Positions 26,309 to 33,413 of a DNA stretch of 34,694 nucleotides are shown here, in pieces (the stretch's first letter is position 1; each line of letters opens with the position of its first letter). The notes beneath the pieces are model-generated. The model searched no databases. It saw only the letters and a program-made list of their open reading frames with translations, and was not told the origin of the DNA. Source of the DNA: Planctomycetota bacterium (GTDB lineage: Bacteria > Planctomycetota > Planctomycetia > Planctomycetales > Planctomycetaceae); assembly GCA_018242525.1 (NCBI GenBank), contig JAFEBS010000057.1:1-34694 (forward strand). Direction: 5' to 3'. The translations under genes and the position numbers were made by a program.

Positions 26309-26980
26309 ATGAGGGCTTCTGCCGTGGTATTTGATGATCGCAAGGTTCATGAGTTGCAGGAACTTCGTGCTCGCGTGCAACTACTCGAAGAGGCGTTGCA
26401 GGCCGAGTCGACGGTCAGCCAATGGCCGCCGACAGGGTTCTACTCGGCCTATTATGCCACGACGGGATTCATCCTCGGCATGCTCGCAGCGGCCATGAGC
26501 CTGCTGGTGAATGTCATTGGTGCTCCGATCGCCGGCAAAAGTCCGCTGGAACTGATCCGCATCTATCTGACATTTCCGCTGGGTGAGCAGGCACGACAAT
26601 TGGCCGCGACGGGCAAGGATGTCTACGTCATCGGAGATGGCGTCATCCTGGCGCTGGGATGCTGCCTGTATCTTGGTACGGGGATGCTGCTGGGGGTTCC
26701 ATTCTTTGTCATCCTGGTGAGGCTCACTGAAGGCAAGTCCACCGGCTATCGAATGTTGATCGCCTCCGTCCTGGCCACGGCTTTGTGGATGATCAATTTC
26801 TGGTGCATCCTGTCGTGGCTGCAACCGCTGCTGTTCGGGGGAAACTGGATCACCGATCCCGCCGTGCTTCCGTGGTGGGTGGCGTGGGTGACGCACCTGG
26901 TCTTCGGTTGGACGCTGGCGCTACTGTATCCGTGGGGCCATTTCCAGGCGTATCAGCAACCGACGGTTCCGGATGCCTGA
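26309..26980 (+). CDS. Four-TM membrane protein of unknown function in the oxidase operon
   Basis: A protein of about 223 residues. After a short helical, charged N terminus (KVHELQELRARVQLLEEALQ, probably coiled coil) come four hydrophobic segments: GFILGMLAAAMSLLVNVIG, VILALGCCLYLGTGMLLGV, LIASVLATALWMINFWCIL and VAWVTHLVFGWTLALLYPW. The start is uncertain: ATG at 26309 lacks a ribosome-binding site, while GTG at 26324 has GAGGG 8 bases upstream and would give a protein 5 residues shorter. It lies between the diheme cytochrome and ccoN. I do not recognise the family; a structural or assembly role for the oxidase is inference from position. Confidence 0.78.
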   Translation: MRASAVVFDDRKVHELQELRARVQLLEEALQAESTVSQWPPTGFYSAYYATTGFILGMLAAAMSLLVNVIGAPIAGKSPLELIRIYLTFPLGEQARQLAATGKDVYVIGDGVILALGCCLYLGTGMLLGVPFFVILVRLTEGKSTGYRMLIASVLATALWMINFWCILSWLQPLLFGGNWITDPAVLPWWVAWVTHLVFGWTLALLYPWGHFQAYQQPTVPDA

Positions 26981-27081
26981 TGGTGGTATTGGACAATTCG
27001 ATCCACCCAATCAGACGACGAAACTTGGGTTCGTTCATCGTGTGATGATTTGTACACGTATTTTTTGGCGAGCAGCCATCG

Positions 27082-27095
27082 GGAGCAGCAATTGC
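27082..27095 (+). promoter_or_regulatory. Possible second sigma-54 element before ccoN
   Basis: GGAGCAGCAATTGC has GG-N10-GC spacing and a good -12 part (TTGCA), but its -24 part (GGGAG) is poor. It lies 59 bases before the ccoN ATG. It may give an internal start, but a chance match is quite possible. Confidence 0.3.
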
Positions 27096-27123
27096 AGTTC
27101 TCGAGCGGTACCTCGAATTGGGT

Positions 27124-27140
27124 TGAGGGCAGTGCCCTCA
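27124..27140. promoter_or_regulatory. Perfect 17-base palindrome before the ccoN ribosome-binding site
   Basis: TGAGGGCA-G-TGCCCTCA is perfectly symmetric around base 27132 and ends 4 bases before AGGAAA, the ccoN ribosome-binding site. It could be a repressor site or, in RNA, too tight a loop to form fully. A second weaker inverted pair, CTCGAG/CTCGAA region at 27100-27117, precedes it. Confidence 0.4.
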
Positions 27141-27153
27141 TTAGGAAAAACGC

Positions 27154-28578
27154 ATGCAAGCTGCGACTGACGTGATGACTGCCGAGCACAGTTTCCCCCG
27201 GCAAGAACAATTGGTGGAAGAGCGGTTGGTGCTATGGTATTTCGTGGCGGCACTGACCTTTATGACGGTCTCCATGCTGGCCGGCATCTTGATGGGCCTG
27301 CAATTGCTCAGGCACAATCCGCTGCCGCCGATCGAGGTGCTCTCGCCGGGCCGATGGCGGATGATTCATACGAATGCCATTGCTTATGGCTTCCTGGCGA
27401 ACGCCTTCCTGGGAATCATGCACTGGGTGGTGCCGCGACTGACCCTGCGCCCCGTGTTCAGCCGCCCGTTGTCGTACCTGATCTTCTTCGCCTGGCAGTT
27501 CGTGGTGCTTGCCACCGCAGTGGGACTCATGTTTGGTCAGGCACAAGGTCTGGAATGGGGTGAGACGCCCGTCTGGATCGACCCGGTGGCACAACTGGGG
27601 TTGCTGCTGGTCGCGATCAACTTCGGGACACCGATCCTGCAGACGCGGGGCCCCATGTACGTCACGCTGTGGTATTACCTGGCCGCACTGGTCTGGACGT
27701 TTCTGACGTATGCGATGGGCAACTTTGTGCCGGAGTACTTCGTCTGCGGCTCAAGTGCCGGGGCGGTCGGAGGCCTGTTCATCCACGATCTAGTGGGACT
27801 GTTCGTGACGCCTCTCGGATGGGGCATGATGTACTACTTCGTCCCGATACTTCTCAAGCGACCAATCTGGAGTCACGGCCTGTCACTGGTCGGTTTCTGG
27901 GGGCTGGCGTTCTTCTATCCGCTGCAGGGGATTCACCACTTCCTGTACACGCCGATCCCGATGTTTCTGCAGTACGGGGCCGTTCTGTCGACGATCGCCC
28001 TGGAACTGGTCGTGGTCACGGTGATCATCAACTTCATCGGAACGCTGTACGGTACCGGGGGAGCGTGCCTGACCAATCTGCCGCTGCGATACTTCTACAC
28101 CGGGATCCTGTTCTACTTTCTGACCTGTCTGCAGTGCGCACTGCAGGTCACGATGACGTTCCAGGCGTTGATTCACTTTACCGACTGGGTTGTCGGTCAT
28201 GCCCACATGGTGATGTTTGGTGTCTTCAGCCTGTGGCAACTGGGCGTGATGACATACCTGATCCCGCGGATCCTGAAGACCGAGTGGTACAACCCGGCAT
28301 GGTGCGAATGGCATTACTGGGCTTCGGCGGGCGGTCTGCTGGTGATGGCGGGCGATCTGATTCTGGGCGGACTGTTCCAGGGTTGGTCGTGGGCCGCACT
28401 TCACCCCTGGGAGACCTCGATCCACCTTTCGATTCCATTCTGGTCGGTGCGAATTGTCGCCGGACTGGTGATGTTCGCGGCTCAGTTGCTGTTCATCGTT
28501 CACTTCTATTTGACGTGGCGGAAGTCGCTGCAGACGGCACCAGCAGTCGTGCCCGCCGCCGGACTGGCCACCGCCTGA
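27154..28578 (+). CDS. ccoN: cbb3-type cytochrome c oxidase subunit I
   Basis: A 474-residue integral membrane subunit of the haem-copper oxidase superfamily, C family, which reduces O2 at high affinity and pumps protons. Cofactor residues are visible: His72 in RMIHTNAIAYGF (haem b), His211 in FIHDLVGLF and His261-His262 in GIHHFLYT (CuB), Tyr255 in AFFYPLQG at the place of the cbb3 cross-linked tyrosine, and His349/His351 in TDWVVGHAHM (haem ligands). GWGMMYYFVP is a CcoN mark. The tyrosine argues against nitric-oxide reductase. ATG at 27154 has AGGAAA upstream; ATG at 27175 is an alternative. ccoO follows 34 bp downstream. Confidence 0.96.
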   Translation: MQAATDVMTAEHSFPRQEQLVEERLVLWYFVAALTFMTVSMLAGILMGLQLLRHNPLPPIEVLSPGRWRMIHTNAIAYGFLANAFLGIMHWVVPRLTLRPVFSRPLSYLIFFAWQFVVLATAVGLMFGQAQGLEWGETPVWIDPVAQLGLLLVAINFGTPILQTRGPMYVTLWYYLAALVWTFLTYAMGNFVPEYFVCGSSAGAVGGLFIHDLVGLFVTPLGWGMMYYFVPILLKRPIWSHGLSLVGFWGLAFFYPLQGIHHFLYTPIPMFLQYGAVLSTIALELVVVTVIINFIGTLYGTGGACLTNLPLRYFYTGILFYFLTCLQCALQVTMTFQALIHFTDWVVGHAHMVMFGVFSLWQLGVMTYLIPRILKTEWYNPAWCEWHYWASAGGLLVMAGDLILGGLFQGWSWAALHPWETSIHLSIPFWSVRIVAGLVMFAAQLLFIVHFYLTWRKSLQTAPAVVPAAGLATA

Positions 28579-28612
28579 CAAGATTACAAGACTCCCCAAA
28601 GGGTAAGATTTC

Positions 28613-29299
28613 ATGTTTGAACGCAAATCCGGAATTATTCTGATTGCTGGCATAGGCTTTTTTGCCCTGGCGTTTCTGTCGAACGCCGTGGTTCCCGTGT
28701 TGATGTACCGTCATCTTCCGGAACAGACGGCGGAGCAACTGGTCAATGGCAACCTGCGATACCAATTTGAAGATCTCGCTCAGCGGTTCCCCCAGGCCTT
28801 CGAAACCGCGTATGGCCAGCCCCCCGCCGACCCCGAAAAAGCCGGCCGCTGGTATGACGAACACTGCGCGAGTGCACTGAAGCTCGGACATCAGATCTAT
28901 GTCGGCGAAGGCTGCTGGCATTGTCACAGCCAGTTCGTCCGACCGGTCTCCAATGAAGATCGTCGCTGGGGGCCCGTCTCCAAGTCCTGGGAATATCAGA
29001 ACGAGTTGCAACGTCCGGTCATGTTCGGGACGCGACGCGTTGGTCCAGACCTGAGCCGCGAAGGTGGCCGGCGATCCAGTGACTGGCACGCGGTACACTT
29101 TTTCGAGCCTGAAGCCCTGTCGCAGAAATCCCCCATGCCCAGGTATCCCTGGTTGTTTGACGGTTCTCCCGACAAACCGAACATCCGGGGTCTGGCATTA
29201 ATTACGTACATCCAATGGCTCGGATCGTGGCATGAAACGTATCCCTACTACGAGGACTACACTGCCGTTCCGATCAAAACCGCAGCCGCGGCGGAGTAA
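28613..29299 (+). CDS. ccoO: cbb3-type cytochrome c oxidase subunit II (monoheme cytochrome c)
   Basis: A 228-residue membrane-anchored cytochrome. One TM helix at about 8-30 (GIILIAGIGFFALAFLSN) anchors a periplasmic domain with a single haem site CWHCH (101-105) in the CcoO motif EGCWHCHSQFVRP. Met175 in SPMPRYPWLF is the likely axial ligand, and RVGPDLSREGGRRSSDWH is a typical CcoO stretch. It passes electrons to CcoN. AAGGG lies about 10 bases before the ATG. Confidence 0.96.
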   Translation: MFERKSGIILIAGIGFFALAFLSNAVVPVLMYRHLPEQTAEQLVNGNLRYQFEDLAQRFPQAFETAYGQPPADPEKAGRWYDEHCASALKLGHQIYVGEGCWHCHSQFVRPVSNEDRRWGPVSKSWEYQNELQRPVMFGTRRVGPDLSREGGRRSSDWHAVHFFEPEALSQKSPMPRYPWLFDGSPDKPNIRGLALITYIQWLGSWHETYPYYEDYTAVPIKTAAAAE

Positions 29300-29330
29300 G
29301 CATCGACCTTTTTTCAGGGGAGTTTCAATC

Positions 29331-29624
29331 GTGGAGTCTGATACGAAAAAACATCGCACCCATTGGATGGTCTGGGTCTTCTCGGCACTCGTGCTGATCC
29401 CGACCATCCTGGGTTTTGCGAATAAGTTTCTCGACCTGGTGCTGGTCGTGCAGGGAGATGAGGAGGGCGCATTCGCCGTCACTCCGATTGTGAATTACCT
29501 GCTTGCCACGGCCGGCTTCTTGTGCCTGCTGATCTGGACGGCGATGCAGGGTGCCTTCGAAAACCTCGACGGTCCGAGTCAGACAATGTTTGAGAACGAA
29601 CAACGGCTGGATGGATTGAAGTAG
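29331..29624 (+). CDS. CcoS/FixS-like oxidase maturation protein with an extra TM helix
   Basis: A 97-residue protein with two TM helices (about 11-29 and 52-72). The C-terminal part, LLIWTAMQGAFENLDGPSQT followed by an acidic MFENEQ, resembles the WALxSGQFDDLxGPxxRIL end of CcoS, which is needed for cofactor insertion into cbb3 oxidase. CcoS normally has one TM and about 50-60 residues, so an extra N-terminal helix is present. The GTG at 29331 has AGGGGAG about 9 bases upstream. It follows ccoO by 31 bp. A CcoQ-like subunit is the alternative. Confidence 0.7.
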   Translation: MESDTKKHRTHWMVWVFSALVLIPTILGFANKFLDLVLVVQGDEEGAFAVTPIVNYLLATAGFLCLLIWTAMQGAFENLDGPSQTMFENEQRLDGLK

Positions 29625-29714
29625 CACAGTCCCACGACTCGTCACCGCCGCGAACCGGGGTCAGTTCCCGACGGTGAACGGAAATTGCAGACATTTGACT
29701 GCGGAGAACAACAG

Positions 29715-29894
29715 ATGCCCACGCCCCCCCAACCTGGCTCACCCGAGCAGGAATTGCAATATCACACTTACGTCGGCCATGTCATCCCGTGGTATATCCG
29801 GCTGATGTGGCTGGTCTTCTGGATCTTCGCCATTGGCTATGCGGTTTCCTTTTTCCTGCCGGCTTTGCAATCGGAACTGTTGACACCTCCATGA
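29715..29894 (+). CDS. 59-residue single-TM protein, resembling the CcoP N-terminal anchor
   Basis: The protein has one TM helix, MWLVFWIFAIGYAVSFFLP, preceded by QYHTYVGHVIPWYIR. This resembles the start of CcoP, where a short cytoplasmic segment with PLPRWW leads to a TM ending FAIGY before two cytochrome domains; here the protein simply stops. The ATG at 29715 has CGGAGA about 8 bases upstream. The stop TGA overlaps the ccoI ATG (ATGA). It may dock the diheme lipoprotein encoded at 25205 to the oxidase. The similarity is short, so CcoH or CcoQ are alternatives. Confidence 0.72.
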   Translation: MPTPPQPGSPEQELQYHTYVGHVIPWYIRLMWLVFWIFAIGYAVSFFLPALQSELLTPP

Positions 29895-32077
29895 AGCCCT
29901 CAGTTGCAACCTCGACGCCCGCAACGGGATCAGCGACCTGCCATTACTGCGGGTTGCCGATGTCCGGGCCCGCGTTGCCCGAGGAACGGTCCTACTGCTG
30001 CTTCGGATGCCGGTTTGCAGATGGAATGGCTGTCCAGAATGGCAGTGGGACGGCCGCGCGACCGATGGGGCCGGCCAGTGCGCTGGGCTTCTCGGTGTTC
30101 TTCACGATGAACGTCGTCATGATGACGATGGCGCTGTGGAGTTATGCCGATCAGGCCGCGACGCCGTTCGAAACCTCGCTGCGAAGTTTTCTGCGATACG
30201 GCGCCATGACCTTTTCGCTGCCGGTGTTGCTGATGCTTGGCCGGCCTCTGGTCAGCCATGCGTTCACCGGCTTGCGGCGAGGCGTCTTCACAACAGATTT
30301 GCTGCTGGCGACCGGTGTGCTGGCTGCCTACGCCGTCTCGATCGTTCACACCCTTCGTGGAAACGGGCACGTCTATTTCGAGGTGGGATGCGTGATTCTG
30401 GTGCTGGTGACCCTGGGGCGCTGGCTGGAAGCAGGCGGCCGGTCGCACGCGTCCGCCGCGCTGGAACAACTTGAACGTCTCGTCCCCGATATGGTCCGGC
30501 GCTGGGAATCTGGAAAAGAAGTATCGACACCGCGATTGCAGATAGTGGTGGGCGACTGCCTGCATGTCCGTGCCGGTGAACGAATCCCGCTGGATGGCCG
30601 GGTCTGGCAGGGTCGCGGCGTCGTGGATGAACAGTTCTTCACCGGGGAAAGTACTCCGGTCGAGAAACAACCGGGCGATTCACTGCTCGGCGGAAGCCTG
30701 AACTTGGATGGCGATCTGCTGATCGAAGCCACCTCGCCGCCAACGGGCGGTGCCCTCGGCCGACTGGTCGAGGCGGTGCGGACCGCCCGTTTGTCGAAGG
30801 GCCGCTACCAACTGTTGAGCGATGCCTGGTCGCAATTCTTTTTTCCGATCATCGGCGTTGTGGCGGTGGCGGCCTTTTTTGTCCATGGGCTGCGCGTCAA
30901 TTGGGATTACGGTCTGCTGACAGCGTTGTCTGTTGTGCTGATTGCCTGTCCGTGTGCGTTGGCTCTCGCCACGCCGCTGGCGGTCTGGGCGGCGCTCGGG
31001 ACCACGGCGAAGCGCGGAGTCCTGTTTCGCAGCGGCGCGGCCCTGGAAAACCTGGGTGGAGTGCGAGCCATTCGCTGGGACAAGACAGGCACGTTGACCA
31101 CCGGTTCGCCCCGCGTACAACGTCTGTTCTGTGAGCGACCTCTCGAACAGGCTGAAGTTGAGCGGATGGCCGCTCGCATCACCAGGGCATCGGACCATGT
31201 ATTCTCACAAGCCATCCGGGAATACCTGGCGGCTGCAGACCAAATCGAATCGTTGCCCGGGGTGCAGACGGTTTCCGGACGAGGACTGCGGGGTATCGAC
31301 AATCAGGGCGAGACGATTGCTCTGGGATCGGTTCGGTGGATGGACGATTGCGGCCTGGCCTGGGGGACGAGCTTGTCCGCCGTGCTTAACGAGCCTCAGT
31401 TTGCCACCTGTCCGCTCACCGCGATCGGATTCGGCGGCGAGGTTCGTGGAATATTTGTCCTGGAAGAGACCGTCCGGCCGGAAGCCATCGAAGCCTTGAA
31501 CGGATGTCAGGAAATGGGATTGAATCAAGCCGTTTTGACGGGAGACCGGATTGAACGGGCGGCTGTACTGGCCGCGGCACTGGGACTTCCGGTCTTGGCG
31601 GGGCTGTTGCCAGAAGACAAGCTGGCGGCGATCCGCGCGGCTCATCAGCAGTTTGGTCGCGTGGCAATGGTGGGCGATGGCCTGAATGACGCGCCAGCGC
31701 TGGCGGGGGCCGATTTTGGCATCGCGCTGGGATGCGGGGCGGACGTCAGTCGCGACTCAGCCGACGTCTGCCTGTTGTCATCAGACCTGCGTTTGATTCC
31801 GTGGGCATATGCATTTTCTCGCTGTACTGTCCGGACGATTCGGACCAATCTGGCTTGGTCATTTGGATATAACAGCCTGGGGGTCATCGTCGCTGCGTCA
31901 GGGCAACTGCATCCCGCCGTCGCGGCGGCACTGATGGTGGCCAGCAGCCTGATGGTCCTGGGGAATTCGTTGCGGCTGTCGACCGACGGGCCGTACCCGT
32001 ATTCAGATCCCGGGAAGAAGGACTCTGAAGCCAGATTACAGACCGAGTCCGCATCCAAAACGGGAGTTGCGCCATGA
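29891..32077 (+). CDS. ccoI: Copper-transporting P1B-type ATPase for oxidase assembly
   Basis: A 728-residue CcoI/FixI-like ATPase, which exports Cu(I) needed to metallate the CuB site. The N terminus carries a cysteine-rich metal site: CHYC (17-20) and CCFGC (36-40), as in FixI. TGES is at 251-254, the transmembrane CPC at 353-355, the phosphorylated Asp397 in DKTGTLTTG, and GDGLNDAPAL follows in the hinge. The nucleotide-binding HP pair of P1B ATPases reads SDHVFS (434-439): His436 kept, the proline replaced by valine. ATG at 29891 overlaps the previous stop (ATGA); the stop overlaps the next ATG in the same way, so translation is coupled along the operon. Confidence 0.93.
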   Translation: MKPSVATSTPATGSATCHYCGLPMSGPALPEERSYCCFGCRFADGMAVQNGSGTAARPMGPASALGFSVFFTMNVVMMTMALWSYADQAATPFETSLRSFLRYGAMTFSLPVLLMLGRPLVSHAFTGLRRGVFTTDLLLATGVLAAYAVSIVHTLRGNGHVYFEVGCVILVLVTLGRWLEAGGRSHASAALEQLERLVPDMVRRWESGKEVSTPRLQIVVGDCLHVRAGERIPLDGRVWQGRGVVDEQFFTGESTPVEKQPGDSLLGGSLNLDGDLLIEATSPPTGGALGRLVEAVRTARLSKGRYQLLSDAWSQFFFPIIGVVAVAAFFVHGLRVNWDYGLLTALSVVLIACPCALALATPLAVWAALGTTAKRGVLFRSGAALENLGGVRAIRWDKTGTLTTGSPRVQRLFCERPLEQAEVERMAARITRASDHVFSQAIREYLAAADQIESLPGVQTVSGRGLRGIDNQGETIALGSVRWMDDCGLAWGTSLSAVLNEPQFATCPLTAIGFGGEVRGIFVLEETVRPEAIEALNGCQEMGLNQAVLTGDRIERAAVLAAALGLPVLAGLLPEDKLAAIRAAHQQFGRVAMVGDGLNDAPALAGADFGIALGCGADVSRDSADVCLLSSDLRLIPWAYAFSRCTVRTIRTNLAWSFGYNSLGVIVAASGQLHPAVAAALMVASSLMVLGNSLRLSTDGPYPYSDPGKKDSEARLQTESASKTGVAP

Positions 32078-32838
32078 CGCCGTGGTGGCTGGTCATGATG
32101 GGCGGGCTGTTGGGATCCTCGCATTGCCTGGGAATGTGTGGCGGGTTTGCGGCATTGGTCGGGCTTCGACACGACACACTGGTCCGCAATCTGCGGGCTC
32201 AGTTGGTCTTCAGCAGCGGTCGCCTGATGAGTTACGGCACGCTTGGCGCGGTGGCAGGATTTGCGGGACGCCGACTGGTCGAGTCGTTGCCGAAGATGAT
32301 CAACGTTCCCGCGATATTGTGCCTGGTCGCCGGCCTGTTTCTGGTGCGGGAGGGACTGCTGGCAACGGGGCTGTTCCGGCGTCGAATCTCCGGTACGTCC
32401 ACATCCGGATGCCTGCTCGGTCCGGTTTTCTCCACGATCCTGCGCACACCCGGCATGCGTCACACGTTTGTCGCGGGAATTGTGACGGGACTGCTTCCCT
32501 GTGGATTGGTCTATGCCTTCTTGTCACTCGCCGCGGCTTCCGGCGATCTGGTCCAGGGGCTGGGGACGATGCTGGCGTTCGGCATCGGCACTGTCCCGTT
32601 GATGGTGATCGCTGGATGCGGAGCCGCAATGGTTTCGATGAATGCCCGGCAGCGCTTGTGGCAGGTGGCAGCCTGGTCGGTCGTTGTGACTGGCTTGCTG
32701 ACCCTCGGCCGGGGAGCCGCATTTGTGCAATGGAAGTCGACGCCTCAACCAGTCAAGTGCCCGTTCTGTGTACCGGCCACGAAAACGGCACAGTCCGCCA
32801 GCGCCGGAGTTCATACATCGCATCCACTTTCAGTTTGA
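32074..32838 (+). CDS. SafE/TauE (UreH-like) membrane protein of the oxidase operon
   Basis: A 254-residue multi-TM protein. GSSHCLGMCGG at 14-24 is the hallmark of the sulfite-exporter-TauE/SafE-like (UreH_2) proteins often found beside cbb3 assembly genes, and GLLPCGLVYAFLSLA is the second repeat mark. Members are linked to copper handling or redox maturation; sulfite export is unlikely here. The C-terminal tail has CPFC, a possible extra metal or thiol site. The ATG overlaps the ccoI stop as ATGA. A separate open frame from 32067 in another frame is spurious. Confidence 0.88.
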   Translation: MTPWWLVMMGGLLGSSHCLGMCGGFAALVGLRHDTLVRNLRAQLVFSSGRLMSYGTLGAVAGFAGRRLVESLPKMINVPAILCLVAGLFLVREGLLATGLFRRRISGTSTSGCLLGPVFSTILRTPGMRHTFVAGIVTGLLPCGLVYAFLSLAAASGDLVQGLGTMLAFGIGTVPLMVIAGCGAAMVSMNARQRLWQVAAWSVVVTGLLTLGRGAAFVQWKSTPQPVKCPFCVPATKTAQSASAGVHTSHPLSV

Positions 32839-32844
32839 ATTCAC

Positions 32845-33333
32845 ATGATTTGCTGTACCCCTGTAAAGAAACCGATGACATCTCCGGACGAATCCTCCGC
32901 GGACAGTGTGAGCAAGGCGACTGCCGTACCCGACCGGCCGCGTTTCTGGAGCCGCCACAGCACCATAATCAATTTCTGGCTGGACGTGCTGCTGCTGATT
33001 CTGTTCCTGATCCAGGCCTGGATGTTTGCGGTACTGCATGCCGTGTTTCCACGCGGAGCTGGTTCGGATTGGACCATCTGGGGTGCGACACCGCTTGACT
33101 GGTCCGAGGCGCTGTTCACCACCTTTTGTGTCTTTTCGTTCGCCATCGTCGTGCACGTGATGTTTCACTGGTCCTGGATCTGCGGTGTTGTCGCCACGCG
33201 GTTGCTCGGGCGCAAGGCGGGCAAGGACGACGGCACCCAGACGCTCATCGGGGTCGGCGTGATCGTCGTGCTGGTCCACCTGCTCGTCGGTGGAATCCTG
33301 TTGGCAAAGGTCGCCCTGACCGCTCCCACGTGA
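32845..33333 (+). CDS. Membrane protein, DUF4405/cytochrome b561-like, last gene of the operon
   Basis: A protein of up to 162 residues with three to four TM helices (IINFWLDVLLLILFLIQAWMF; FTTFCVFSFAIVVHVMFHW; LIGVGVIVVLVHLLVGGIL). Conserved-looking histidines (HVMFHWSW, HLLVGG, and HAVF in the first helix) are placed as in small b-type cytochrome or DUF4405 proteins, so haem binding is possible. ATG at 32845 is 6 bases after the previous stop; ATG at 32875 with AAAGAAA upstream is the alternative. It is followed by convergent genes, so the operon ends here. The role is inferred from position only. Confidence 0.72.
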   Translation: MICCTPVKKPMTSPDESSADSVSKATAVPDRPRFWSRHSTIINFWLDVLLLILFLIQAWMFAVLHAVFPRGAGSDWTIWGATPLDWSEALFTTFCVFSFAIVVHVMFHWSWICGVVATRLLGRKAGKDDGTQTLIGVGVIVVLVHLLVGGILLAKVALTAPT

Positions 33334-33413
33334 TCGATTTGAATTCGAGACAACGACCACACTGCAGGCACTGAAACTGCCGGCTCAGAAACTTGGTGAC
33401 ACCTGGCTGCGGG

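Noticed and set aside
27154..28578. Possibility that the ccoN-like gene is a nitric-oxide reductase
   Set aside because: The tyrosine at the cbb3 cross-link place, the GMMYYFVP motif, and the adjacent ccoO and ccoI genes all point to cbb3 oxidase.
32067..33098. Long frame overlapping the SafE-like gene
   Set aside because: It is a shifted frame of two membrane-protein genes. The protein is Arg/Gly/His-rich with no TM pattern, while the other frame shows the HCLGMCGG motif and ATGA coupling.
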